Positions 33,617 to 46,044 of a DNA stretch of 64,000 bases are shown here, piece by piece (within the stretch, counting starts at the first letter, position 1; every line of letters starts with the position of its first letter). The notes below the pieces were generated by a model. The model had not been told where the DNA came from, searched no databases, and saw only the letters and a program-made list of their open reading frames with translations. This DNA is from Neckera pumila (lineage: Eukaryota > Streptophyta > Bryopsida > Hypnales > Neckeraceae): assembly GCA_963969595.1 (NCBI GenBank), contig OZ018417.1, forward strand, positions 18,416,501 to 18,480,500. Direction: 5' to 3'. Position numbers and translations under genes: made by a program.

Positions 33617-34532
33617 CATGACAGCGTTTTTTGGCAACATAAAAATTTGGGCAGATATGTGTGACTGGAGATTTGCATATTTTGGGCTGAAATTTTATAA
33701 AAGGTGGAGACGAGGAATATCTTGAATATGCACCAAATTTCATGACATTTGAAAATACGAGTCAAAAGTTATGGCCTAATATATTACTTTTTTTCTAAAT
33801 CAAGCAGTTCGGGCAGATAAAAAAAAATCACTTCTTTCAAAAATAAAAATTTGAAATTGGTTTATTAGATTTATATATACGTGAAAAGCTTTGAATCATT
33901 CCATTTTGATCAATGAGTCAAGCGTTACAAGGATTTTTAGTTTGCGGGCAGCTATGGATTGTCTACCTTAAAATAAACATTGAAGCCGTTTATTTCACTC
34001 CATTTTCAATATTCTTCAAAAAAAAAAAATTGCAGGATGTAGATTGTTTATTACAACATTGCAACCATTGGGATTGGCATTTTTCAATTCTATAATTAAC
34101 TTCTTAACAATTTATTATTTTGAACCATTCTCTACTTCTTTCTACTTACTATTTTTTTCCTGTATGTTGTACAATTCCAAATAATCTGAAAATTTTCAAG
34201 CATGTATCCAACTTGCTTTGAAGAATGAATCCAAAGAAGCACAACCATTTTAGAATTTTTTTCATAATAATCTAACCTTGTGAAGTGCAGCTGCCCAATT
34301 TTTTTTAGGGCCAAAAAAAAGACTTTTGCCACTTCAAACGCTAATATCTTCCAATCTACACAATGGAAATTTCTAAAAAAAATTCCACACATTCCCAAAC
34401 CAGAGTACTACAAGAGCCTACGGTTACATGTGTCCAATAATGATATTTTTTCAAAAATTTCGTACTTGTGCTAGAAATGGCATTTTTGGAGCATTTTTGG
34501 TGAGAACATAGTCAAGAAACTTTAGGGGTTAA
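33617..34532. mobile_element. TTAA/CCCC element F (family 2)
   Basis: The right end ACTTTAGGGG is followed by TTAA at 34529-34532. The left part (CGTTTTTTGGCAACATA) matches the left end of element G at 43714 but has lost its TTAA-CCCC terminus, so the start is approximate. The interior (GCTTTGAATCATTCCATTTT, CAACCATTGGGATTGGCA) is the reverse complement of 5205-5796. It is non-coding. Confidence 0.7.
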
Positions 34533-35764
34533 TTGACGTGGAAAAATGGAGTTACACTAGATTGGAAATAATTTTCATTATTTAGACAAACATCCAAAAG
34601 TATAGTTAGTTATATGGTTGTGAGAGTCAAACTTGCAATCTATTGTCTTTTAACGAACCTAAAAAGCTCATAGTAGTTATCAAATAAAAGTCAATTTTCT
34701 CCTTGCACATTGCATTCTCAAGAGTCTATTTTTTTAATTAAGCATGATCATTCTACTTACTAAACAAACTTGGCTAACAATATTTTTATTAAATAGGATT
34801 TAGTTCTAAAATAATATTTTGCCAAATTTGCTAGTAAAATATAGAATATGAAATTCATTTAAAATCTAAGCTTGCAATGTCCAACTTGCCTTGTAAAAAA
34901 GTTTTTGTTAGATAAAAATAATAAATAAATGTGGCAAATGTCCAATATGTGTCCTATACAATATATATGTATATACGTGAAGGAATAAATTGTGGCAAAA
35001 GTTAATTTTTCTATATAGATATTCTACTCTAACACTTGACCAATAAATAATTAGAAAGCTTTAATTGGGTTCTTTTTGCAAATTTATGAATGCTCCAACA
35101 ACATAATTATCTTGAATTCTTTTATGAATACTTTGGGTAATTCCTAATCATTATGTTTGATGAAGATGCAAGGCTATGTCACATGCCATACCTATAAGTA
35201 CCGCAAAAATTATAAGGGATTCTTTTATTATTATTTCAAAGCACTTACCTAAGTAATGAATTTCATTTGATTAGATAGATTAATATTTACACAAAATACT
35301 TTGAATTGTTCTAGTGCTACTAATAAGATAGAAACAACAAGGATTATTATATTGTAGGCAATGAAGATAGAAATAATATATTAAACTGATTCTTGAACTC
35401 TCTATTTGAAATTTTCAAATTAAAAACAAACAAACATAGGATTGCCCTTGCTACCAAGAATATTATTAGCTTTGTGATTAAAACTAATCAATTTTTTTTG
35501 TCAAAATAATTAGAAATCTAGGTGTTTTTCATTTTTGCATCTTGTCCATCTTTCTATTTATTTAATTATTCAAACAAACATGAATGTATTGGTATTTATC
35601 ATATGCTAAGTATTTTCAAATAATCTTCCAAAATATTGTCTAAAATTCTAGTTGTGGAATATATGCATTTTTTAAATTAAATTTTGAATACTTATATAAA
35701 ATTAAATGAATAATAGTAAGATTTATGCTACATGTCCAATTGAATGCCAATTTGTACACATTAT
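34533..35764. other. AT-rich DNA, nothing recognised
   Basis: No gene, inverted-repeat element or tandem repeat that I can support. It may be a continuation of the repeat that starts at 35765, whose other copy runs out of the window. Confidence 0.35.
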
Positions 35765-36388
35765 TCCCTTGCTACATTGACTTAGAATTATATATTAAAT
35801 GAATAAAAATTCTAGCTATGAGAGATGAGATCTACCATTGCTACTTAATTTAAGCCATATCACTTGTGGAAGGTCTAGAAAACACTTGTTTTTTAAGTTT
35901 AGGCATCACACTCTTGTAATCATTGGGATTTTTGCTTTAAAATATCAATCAACACACTTGAATAAGTTCATCGATATGGACCAAGTGTTCAAATTTATAA
36001 CATTAAATAAGTACAAGCATATCAAGTCCATACAAAAAATGTGATTTTGTCATTGATCCAAATGTTTATAGATTCTTCTAACTCTAATCCTGTAACATTT
36101 ATAAAATATAACTTTTCAATATTCATCTAAGAAATGATTTTAGTTAAATTTTAAGAAAAAAGTGTGTTCAACCTAAAATACTATGTTTTACACTTTTGAA
36201 ATGGACCTTTAGAAATGACTTCAAAAATGACTTCAAAAATTTAATTAAGATAAATTATTTTAAGATTTTTATCTCACTTAAAATAAATTATCTTAATTAA
36301 AATCATAATTCTAAAAATTTCTAATGTTTAATCTACAATGAACTTCAAACGAAATTATTAAAATTTTGGTTTAAAAATCTTAGGAAAA

Positions 36389-36545
36389 CACTACATGGGT
36401 GTTTTAAGTGAATTTTTAAGTATGTGCAAGACATATTGTTTTCCAGTAAAATTTTCCTAAAATCTCCTAAAAGGTCATTATTTATAATCTTATGATTAGG
36501 ACTATACTTAAAAATTCCTTTGAAACACCCTTTTCTTTGGTAGTG
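36389..36545. mobile_element. CACTA-type MITE, 157 bp
   Basis: It has CACTAC...GTAGTG ends with an inverted GGGTGTTTTAAGTGA / GGGTGTTTCAAAGGA block. The flanking 3-mer AAA is present on both sides (36386-36388 and 36546-36548), as expected for CACTA. It is related to the near-perfect hairpin at 44953-45173. Confidence 0.75.
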
Positions 36546-36696
36546 AAATATTAGATAATGTAATGGTAGATCCACTTGAGTGGATGTGATCTAGAGATCA
36601 TAATTAATAAATTTTGGTTTGAAAGATATTATGACATTATTCTTCAAAGTAGAATTTATTACACATCTTCACATTTTTTGGAATCCATTTGGTCCT

Positions 36697-37604
36697 TTAA
36701 CCCCTTAAGGACCATTGTCCCTTTTTGAGACAAATGAGATTTCGGGCAGGTACCTACAGGCTGAATTTTTGTCCCAATTTTTTGAAACTTTTTTGAAAGA
36801 TAGAAAAATTGATAAGCAGCCTAGGAATATAATTTTTTTTCAATTGGTGCCCGGAACCAAAAGTTATGCCCAAATAAGCTCAAAATAGGAGAGAGGGGGC
36901 AAAAACAAATTATTTTTTTTTGGAATTCTTTTTCTCCATAGATTATATTTTTGTCTATTTGGAAAGCTTTGATTCATTCCATTTGGATTTGTTATGAGAA
37001 AATTATGGACAATCTTATTTAGGGCATTTAGAGCATCTTTCTAAAAAATATAACTTGCTGGATTAATTTCTGAATGCAATTTTTACAATTTAAAAAATAA
37101 AGGTTCTAGATGGTTTAGTTTGCTTGATAGAATAATTTCACCATTGGGATTAGTGCATTTTAAATCCATATGAATGATATTAATATTTAGATTTTCCTTT
37201 TATTGCGTACCTATTTCTACTTAACAATTTTTTTAATAATGAAAATTATTTTTTTTAAAATTTTTTTTTGTGCTAAACTTTCAACTCAATCCTCCACTGT
37301 AAAGATTTAAAGCTGAAAACTTTGTAACACAAAAAATTTAAGCTAGAAATGTTCAAAGTCAAAAAATCTAGTCCCACGATGTGCTGAAACACTTGTTTTT
37401 TTCACTTTAAACGCAGATATCTTATAATCTGTGCGGTCAAAAATTCTGAAATTTTTTCCACACATTTTCATACTAGTTAGGTGTAAGATCCCATTGTTAG
37501 ATGTGCAAAGAAAACAATTTTCAAATTTTTTTAATCTTTGCTTTAGAAATGATAGTTTTGAGTGTGTTTTTGCAGAAAAAAGGCCTTGGGCTTTAAGGAG
37601 TTAA
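36697..37604. mobile_element. TTAA/CCCC element C (family 1), 908 bp, with an empty site in the window
   Basis: The left end is TTAA-CCCCTTAAGGACCATTGTCCC and the right end CTTTAAGGAG-TTAA (37601-37604). The body matches elements A, B and D. The flanks CCATTTGGTCCT and AGAAATGCCAAAAG are contiguous in the inverted copy near 63140-63165 (CTTTTGGC ... GACCAAATGG), where the junction holds a single CTAA in place of the duplicated TTAA. Confidence 0.9.
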
Positions 37605-38099
37605 AGAAATGCCAAAAGTCTCACATGGTTGGATTTGTTAAAAATATAAAAATGTACAATGAGATTATTTTTATGAGGATTATTTGCCTTAGGAGAGTAT
37701 TTTGAAGCAACTCTCAAACCCAAACTACAAAATATGTTGGATTTAAAATCTAAAATGCCCTAGTGTTGTTGTAAAGAACTATTTACATTTTTTTATTGCA
37801 ATAAGTCATTAAAAAACAATCCAATAAATTAGAACTATAGCATGCGTACACATGAACAAGTACATTTTTTATTATAAAATTTGAAATAAATCATCTTAAT
37901 AATAAGTCAAAATTCTCCTAAATATTGAACAAATGAATTACATTTAGGCAATATAAGAATATCTAGGGCCAAAGGCCAATGTATAGTAGGCAAATTTTAA
38001 GAATATTGTATTCTACTACATATTGTTTTTCTATTTAATGATAATTGCACGCTGTTATTGAGCAAAGACCACGGTGATAATCTTGTCTTTTAGAATCAA

Positions 38100-38640
38100 A
38101 CAATTCTATATAGAAGACTATTGTAGGGGAAATAAAGCACATAGTTGCATGCATGTCTGATGAAAATGATGACTAGCTCAACATTCTAGGATGAAAGAGT
38201 CTTAAGTAGAATCTTTAAGTTTATTATTAAATGAAAAATGAACTAGATAGTTGCATGGCTAATGACCGTGATGACATGCTTGTGGTTTCAAAGAAAATAG
38301 GCCTACATAGAATCTTAAATTGTATTATTAGATGAAAAATGAACTACATTGTTGCATGGTAGATCAGAATGATGATAGGTTTGACATTTCATAATTGAAC
38401 AAGCTTATCTAGAATCTTAAACCAAGCTATCTAATGGAAAATAGTACATATTTGCAAGGGTGATCATTATTTTGAGATGCTTATGATTTCAAAATGAAAC
38501 AAACCTATATAAAATCTTAAACCATATTAGACATTGAGTGGAAAAATAACTATATTATAGCATGGGTGATGGTTATAATGAAAGGTTCATGATTTCAACA
38601 TCAAACAGTTGTATTAGAATCTTAAACTATACTATTGGTT
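38100..38640 (+). repeat. five diverged ~100-bp tandem repeats
   Basis: The phrase TAGAATCTTAAA (with variants) recurs at 38207, 38308, 38410, 38510 and 38615. Each unit contains GAAAAATGAACTA-like, GTTGCATGG-like and GATTTCAAAATGAA-like blocks. The same unit, inverted, is repeated across 60.1-62.7 kb. Confidence 0.85.
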
Positions 38641-38666
38641 GGAAAATGAACTGCCATTAGTTGTTT

Positions 38667-38820
38667 TTTTGGAGGCATTAGAGAGCCATTTCAAGCCCAT
38701 TCTCCATGCTGTGAACTAGACATTGCTGGGCAGAATAAATAAAAATAAAAAATGAAAAATAATCAAATTTGAAATTAATTAATTAATTAAACATTATTAT
38801 CTAACGTGGTCAAAGTTTGG
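38667..38820. mobile_element. truncated CATTAG-type MITE
   Basis: GGAGGCATTAGAGAGCC, CAAGCCCATTCTCC and TGTGAAC correspond to the inverted end of the element at 59454-59749. It occupies the corresponding position in the inverted duplication, so the insertion probably predates that duplication. Confidence 0.6.
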
Positions 38821-39895
38821 TTACATCATACTATTCATTTGTCACAGTTCCCTGATCATTTTATAAATTGAAATGTCATTTTCTATAAAGTAAAGATATT
38901 TTTGTACTTTGAATTTCAAAGCATATGATCTTTAGAAAAAAATTTAGTCCATAATAATCACATTAAAGTACATAATGGAATATTTATAGTGTGATTATTA
39001 AAAGGGCAACAATAATGTATAATTAGCAAATGTCTTTTGGTAATGAGTAAATTTAAATACTTTCTATAGAAAATGTAGGATTTTAGATTTTTTATAGATT
39101 TTTTTTATATTTGACATCTTCTTTAGAGACTGCTTTAAAACCATGAATTATTTGTCTTGGTACACATCAAATGGATTCTACACTGAATAGATCACTTGAA
39201 TTCCTAGATGTCTTCTAACTATTTCATTGTGAACTTTAAATTTGCACAACCATTTGCATTTTTTCACTTCATAAGACTATTAAAATGCTATTTAATTGTT
39301 CATGTACTATTATAGAGCTACCAAATGTAGTGACGGGTTTCAAGAGTGGATATTTATAGAAGACAAAAATCGTTAAGAGTCCAAATATCCTAATATTGCT
39401 GTTTTTTGGTCAAATCTCCATTTCAATTTGGATAATGAGTTTTTTTACCTAATTGCAATATTTAATTGCATAATATAGACCTCAGAATCAAATACACAAT
39501 AAATGAATTTTTTTTTAAATTTATTAGTTATCTATTTATTGTTTGGCTTTAATAATGTGAAAATCATTACAAAAGTCTCTATCTACCAATTACCAATAGT
39601 TTTAGTGATGATTTAGTTAAGAATTAATCTTTCTAAAATTTTGTAAACCTTAATTTAATTCAAGCCAAGATTACAATTTGTGTCACATTATTCATGTTTT
39701 CTACAAAGGTTTTAGTTTGTCAATTAAAAAAAAAATCCTACTAATAAGATGTCTATGTCAACTTTCACTAAAATTTATCCCTTAATAAATCTTAGAAAGA
39801 GATATTCCATATTTAAGTAAGATGTCACAAAAGGCCTAAGTGAGACAATAACTCATGAATATACATTATAAGAGACAATGACTATTCATCACATG

Positions 39896-41541
39896 GACAC
39901 CATTATTCTTAGCAAAAATATAAGATTCTCACAACTGTTGCTTTCATCAATAGTCATAGCTTAAGTAGAATGAGCCCAAGCATAGATTTGCACAAACAAA
40001 CACAAAACAAGCCAGTAAAACTAGCCAATAAGGTATCCAAAATTACACCTTTTGGTCTAGGAACCAAAAAAAACATCGATGACAAGAAGATGACTAGCTA
40101 GATAGTTTGGCAATCAGATCATGATTGAATTGTCTAATTTGTCCTACTAGAAATGACATTTCAAGTTTGGCAAAAAGGAGGTGGTGCTTCTAGGTGGATA
40201 TTCTTGGATTTTTTCTAAATTTAGTCTTTGATGATTGAAAAGTTTATTGGCCTTCTTCCTCTTGCCGTAGATGCGGCTTGGAAACTCATTTTTTAAACAA
40301 CTTTGTTAGGGACCATCTTATACATAGATAGTTCAAGATTCATTTAAAACTAATCTCCAAAACTCTCTAGCTATCCCTGATTTCTTAATGTTCGTGTATT
40401 TAGGAACACAATCATAATTTTTTACTCTCTTTGTAGTAGAAGCCTTTATTTTTTCAAATACAAAATTGTGGATTCTCAAGATCTAATCCAATTCAATCAT
40501 TTCTATACCATCTTTGATTCTCCCTACCAATTTTGAGACTTCTTATAGTTGGTGTGTTTGAAGTACATCATATCTACTTCCCTTTTAGGAACAATTGTAA
40601 ATCTTTCCAATGCAAGACGCTAGATTTTTAGACTCCATCAATCCATCTTACCCAAAATTGACCAACAAAGATATGACACCAAAAGGCTCACTATCTAATC
40701 TTTGATGTCATACTTCGTTCGCTTGGTGGTGATCAATCTTGTATTTTTTGCATGGTAAGCATTTGTATTGGATATTAATGATCTTTAAGCTAATTGCAAT
40801 TCATTAAAAGCAACTATTTTGTGTTTAACTCCTAAGAAATCCAAATCCTAATACACTAGATCTAAATGTATCAATGTCCATTGTGCCAATCTCAATTCTA
40901 AATTTTCATTGATCTCCATTATAGCTACAATAATATATTAGATACACATGTCTCAATTCTATTGCAAGCTAAGTTTGGACTCATAGAGCCATCTCTATCA
41001 TTGTAAGGTGGAAATACAATAAATCATTAAAATAAGCATTTCAACATGTAGGATATGGAAAATTCTTTGAGAAATTGAACTCAATGTGTGCAAAAATAAG
41101 GATGAAGAAGAAAGCAAAAATTAAATAAAAATTAAATAAAAAAATTAAATAAAATTAATATATATATATATATATATATATATTTCTTCAATAATGAATA
41201 TCTTATTCAGTATAAATGTAGGTTCTTCATATGGGCCTCATTCTTGTCTTGTAGCTTCACCTAAAATGGTTACCTTTAGAACTTGTTTCTAATCAAGTAT
41301 TAGCCAATCACATGTGAGCATATTGAATCTTTTTTGAACCAATAGAAAAACTAGCTATTATCCGTTTTAAGACACCCTACTCTGCCATTAGAGGAAGGGT
41401 CACCATTACTGGTAGTCCAACCTCAATGATCATTGAAAAAGATACACATATAGAATAAGCTAGGCAAAACCAATCTACTCGGTTGGTCTATAAAATAGCC
41501 TTTATACATGATTGCTTTTTACAACAAGTCCAAAAGACATT
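39896..41541. other. intergenic DNA with a short (TA)n tract
   Basis: No gene is recognised. A TA dinucleotide run lies at about 41159-41183, preceded by AAATTAAATAAA-type low-complexity repeats. Confidence 0.45.
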
Positions 41542-41912
41542 CATTAGAGAAGATTTCAAGCCTCCAAAAGGCTGCTCTACATGCCTCCAGGGTACCCTGC
41601 AATTTGTTTTTTTAACGCTGAAAAAATCATTTTCTCCCTATTCTCGCCCACTTGAAATTGCAGTGGCAGTGGCGCAGAAACCTAGTTTTAAGAGTTTAAA
41701 ATTTATTTACAAAAGAATAAAATAATCATAATTATAATAATCTTTGAAAAATTATTTTTTAAAAAAAATTTGCAAAATCGAATTGGTTTGGCAAGATTCA
41801 GCTTAGTTGACTGCTCACTGCAGCAGTTTTCCAGAGTGAAAAACCAAGCTTTGAAATAGCTTGGTTTGTCACTCTAAAGCAGTCCTTTGGAGGGCTGAAA
41901 TTTTTGGTAATG
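41542..41912. mobile_element. CATTAG-type MITE, 371 bp
   Basis: The left end is CATTAGAGAAGATTTCAAGC. The right end GGGCTGAAATTTTTGGTAATG is its imperfect inverse. An internal hairpin, AGAGTGAAAAACCAAGCT / AGCTTGGTTTGTCACTCT, lies at about 41834-41877. The 80-codon frame at 41483-41725 straddles the left end and is not a gene. Confidence 0.65.
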
Positions 41913-43713
41913 AGTTGAATGGTTTGGTAGGAGAAAAGACTTTTGATTCCTTCTTTTTGTTCTTTTTATCAATAGCTTAAAATAAAACATAAAAATTAAG
42001 AGAAGATAGATAGATTTTGGACTAAGATTTGGAGGGAAAAAAATGCACAAACACTAAAAAAAGATGTCTAGAAACATAGAGTTTATTTATTTGTGATCTA
42101 AGCAATAACTTTTGGCCTCATATCAAGCTTGCTAGATGATCAAGGATTTTTCCAACAAGAAATAGATCAATTTCTAATCTGTGCAATTATTTTTTTGGAA
42201 ATAATTTTTAAGCTCTTTTTTAATCATGCTCTAAATGGTAAGTTGTTTATTTGAGATCATTGATTGGAAGTTATTTACAAAAGGAGATATAATTGTGGAG
42301 CATTGAATACAAGTTGCGGTCTAGAGAACTTACTTGAGTACGTAATATCAATATTATTAAAATATTGAAAGTGATTATAGATTACTCAAGTACCTAATTT
42401 TATTATTTGTAGAACAAAAATACTAATAAAGTTATGGATTTGCAAAATATATTTTTTGAGTTCAGAAATTAGTACTTTATAGTAAATATTTAAGCTCACC
42501 CTAATTTATACATATTACAAACATTGTATCTTTTGTAAATTAGGCATTGCAATAATCTACCCCCATCAACTTTAGAGCAAGCTAACAAGTTTAGGCAATT
42601 GTAATGTAGATTTTGTCTACTCAATAAAACCCTAAGACAACAAATATAAGGGGGTAATTCATTTAGGAAAGGTCAATAAGTTTAATGTTTTGTGACTGAA
42701 GTCACTTGTTTTGTATTGTGGACATTTACTTGTATTCAAAGTTTATTTGAAGAAATAATTAAAGGAACTACACTCAATGTCAATTGGTCTCAGTCCAACC
42801 CCAATGTTTATTTATAATAGACTCAAATGTATGCGGTTCTAGTTCTATATAGTTTTTTTGGCTCGTGTCAAATCTTTTTGTCAATTCCTCAGTTTTTTTC
42901 AATTTGTCATGGGACATGCATGCTTCTATCAACTTAATCAAAATGCCAAATTATATACTTTCTAAATGTATATAAACTTCTAGGGACAATAGTTCTTTAA
43001 TTAATTCTTTTTATATTCTTTCCGTTTAAAACCGTACTTAGAAGTACTAGCCTAATTGCTATTTTATCATGCAAATATCAAACTAATATTTCTATCTATT
43101 TATTCCAATATGCAAAGCATGAATAGTTTGAATTCATTTCCTGGTTTATTTGTTTTGTAACCTTGGTGTCAGCCTTTTAGCTTTAGCTTTTCCAAACTAA
43201 TATGTCAATGGCTTGGAGTGGCTTGGATTGAATCAATTAGACCATGAACATATACAAGAATCCAATCAACTACACTATTTGACCTATGACCGTAGAGGCA
43301 TTCCTTAGTTGCTGTGGTTGTGGCCTAATCGTCTTTACCGGTCTTAGTCAATTGGTATCCCCAAGATCTCAAGTAAGAGCTCTATCTTACTCTACTATTA
43401 GACTTTATGTTATAATTCTATAAACCTATCAACTTATTCATACAACTCTCTCTACAAAAAACATTACACAAGGTAATTTTGATAGTCTTGGTACCATGAG
43501 TCTCACACACTTACACACACTTATTGTGATTGAAATATATTTCTAAAATTTAGTAATTAAATTGCACAGAGCCACAATCCACTAATTAATTAAAATCATA
43601 CAGTTTGCTATTAGAATCAGATGAACTCACAACAATTTGATTCCATTTTGAGCTTTCTAAATTTCCAGCCAATTTGATCACACAATAATTTAACAATTAT
43701 TGTTAGAGCTCAC
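41913..43713. other. intergenic DNA, nothing recognised
   Basis: AT-rich sequence without a supported gene or paired-end element. From about 43.5 kb the plus strand becomes G-poor, leading into the motif-bearing block described at 43560. Confidence 0.4.
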
Positions 43714-44458
43714 TTAACCCCTAAAGGACAAAGCTACGTTTTTTGGCAACATAGCGATTTTGGGCAACCCACTACGGATGGAGTTTTGTTTTTTCTCTTT
43801 GAAAATTTTACACAACATGTGCCCAAGGAGTAGCTTTAAGGCCCAACATTTTTTGAAAATTTTGACTACATTGTTAAAAAGTTATTGTATGATATGTGAT
43901 TTTCTTTGAACTTTGGGCAGCCTGGGCAGCTCAAAAAATTTCTTTAAAGATGACTTTTTAAGAAAAAATAAATTTGAACTTGTTTCTTTAGATTTATAAA
44001 TACATGAAAAAATTTGAATCATTCAATTTCAATCTATGAGTCAAAAGTTATGAGGATTTTAAGTTTGCAAGTAGTTATGGTTTTTAAAGATTCCATACCT
44101 ACCCTCAAACTTAAAATCCTCTTATTTTTTTACTCATAGATTGAAATTGAATGATTCAAAGTTTTCCATGTATATATAAATCTAAAGAACCAAGTTCAAA
44201 TTTTTATTTTTTTAAAAGTCATGTTTAAAAAAAAAATTTGAGCTGCCCGGGCTGCCCAAAGTTCAAAGAAAATCACATATCATGCAATAACTTTTTAACA
44301 ATGTAGTCAATAGTTACAAAAATTATTGGGCCTTAAAGCTACTCCTTGGACACATGTTGTGTAAAATATTCAAAAAATAAAAATAAAACCTCCATCCTTA
44401 GTGGGGTGCCCAAAATTGCTATGTTGCCAAAAATGCAGCTTGGTACTTTAGGGATTAA
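43714..44458. mobile_element. TTAA/CCCC element G: giant foldback with ~355-bp arms
   Basis: The left end is TTAA-CCCCTAAAGGACAAAG and the right end GGTACTTTAGGGA-TTAA (44455-44458). Almost the whole element is one imperfect palindrome centred near 44085. Left-arm blocks (TTTTTTGGCAACATAGC, GGGCAGCCTGGGCAGCTC, TCAAAAGTTATGAGGAT) recur inverted in the right arm. Each arm resembles one end of elements F and H. Transcription across it would give a long hairpin RNA. Confidence 0.9.
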
Positions 44459-44952
44459 GATTTACAAGTTCGGTACTTCATATGCGGTTTACCAAAATGC
44501 ATACTCAGACTACAAGGATCATCAGGATGAATCAAGTTCTCATTCTTCCAATTGATTTACAATCACAAGTTCATGCTTGCAAGATATTTAGACATTGCAG
44601 TTATTCCATTAGCCAATTTCTGTTGACTTATACACATACAACGACACCACAGGCCATACCCCCACTCAAAATAACGTAATTACAAATGTTCACTTGTCAA
44701 AGTAATCCACAGCCTCTATTTGACTGATCTCACTCAAATTGATCCCGACACGAATTCACACAAGAAATCTTACAGCCTGTGAGTTTCACAATATACGACA
44801 GTAATCCCGATGAACACACATACCAAAACATACACATTATGATTACCAAGTTCCAGCCCTCAACAATTAGTTCTCACAAACAGCTTTACAATTCCATCAC
44901 ACAATTTCCACATAACAGCTCACAAATTGAATTGTTAATTAATCTTATATTC

Positions 44953-45173
44953 CACTACAAGAGAATGGAGTGTTTTAAGTGAGTTTTAAGTATAGTCTTA
45001 GAAATAAGGTTTTAAATAATGACCTTTAAGGCAATTTTCAGCAAAATTTTACTAGAAATACATGTGTTTTTAGTAAAATTTTGCTGAAAATTGCCTTAAA
45101 GGTCATTACTTAAAACCTTATATCTAAGACTATACTTAAAAACTCACTTAAAACACCTCATTCTCTTGTAGTG
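44953..45173. mobile_element. CACTA-type near-perfect hairpin, 221 bp
   Basis: The ends CACTACAAGAGAATG / CATTCTCTTGTAGTG are exact inverses and match the CACTACAAGA end of plant En/Spm elements. The arms of about 107 bases differ at only a handful of positions. The flanking 3-mers (TTC and TAA) do not match, so the target duplication is not seen. It is related to 36389-36545. Confidence 0.85.
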
Positions 45174-46044
45174 TAATTACGATTTAGCAATCTTGAAGAT
45201 CCGGAATTCACAATGTAAATTATGTACATGCAATGTTACTCATTTGGACTTATACACCTAAAGCCACGAGAGAAGCCATGAGATTATAGATTCTCACGCA
45301 ATTAAACAATTTGTTGTTTTGAACCAAGTTGAATCTGCTCGAATTGATTTGTCACAGCCCAGAAATTACTCAAGCACACAATTCGAAGTAATACACAGCC
45401 AATTTCCAATCACTCGGCAATTTGATTTACAAATTTGATTGACTTAACTGATTCCAAATATTCACATAAGAAATTCACTTATATATTCACACAACCAGAT
45501 CACAATACAATCACTCAATTAAATTCAAGTTGCACAATGGCAAGCAAACTGGTACAAAGACCATTTCACAATTTCATATATATTAATATATTTGTAAAAT
45601 AGTACATCACTAGAGAATTTGACAAGACGTGAAGCTCTTACTCTTCTAAACTTGAGAGAGAGAGAGAAAGATCAACTAGACATTTGGACTTATAGTCCCC
45701 AAAAGGAAAATTGCCAAATGATGCAATTGTTCACTGGAAGTATGCATCTACCTACTTGACTTGCTTCATATCCTAGCCCATTAGCCTATTCATATCTACT
45801 TTTGTGTCTTTCAGATTTCTATCCAAGATATTTAGCTATTTGAAATGGTCTACTTGTTTACTCTATTCACTTTTGCAAAGCCAAATAGACCAAAAAGTTT
45901 GAAAAATATAGAACTACAACAATGTTGTGTGAACAAAGATCTTAGCACACAACATATCAAAGGCCACAAACAACTTCAAATATGCAATCAAAAACCAAGT
46001 AGGACTATATAACAAACCCTTGTGCAAATAAAACACCATCTACA

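Larger units (their letters stand above)
35765..39895 (+). repeat. left arm of a multi-kilobase inverted duplication
   Basis: In order, this segment matches the reverse complement of 57318-64000. CTACATTGACTTAGAAT pairs with the window end. AAATTATTTTAAGATTTTTA (~36250) pairs with ~63415, GGAATCCATTTGGTC (~36680) with ~63155, and GGTTGGATTTGTTA (~37630) with ~63110. The ~100-bp tandem units (38.1-38.6 kb) pair with 60.1-62.7 kb. The block around 39380 (AGAGTCCAAATATCCTA) pairs with ~58540, and GATGTCACAAAAGGCCTAA (~39820) with ~57380. Each arm has independent later insertions. Confidence 0.8.
43560..45560 (+). repeat. G-poor block with dispersed CAATTTGAT motifs, split by two foldback elements
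   Basis: CAATTTGAT or its reverse complement recurs at about 43635, 43670, 44732 and 45418, with variants near 44554, 44924, 45303, 45336 and 45433. The sequence is rich in CACAA/CCACAG words and poor in G on the plus strand. The architecture resembles the ACAAATTGTC array at 28.4-30.3 kb, but the motif differs. Elements 43714-44458 and 44953-45173 interrupt it. Confidence 0.5.
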
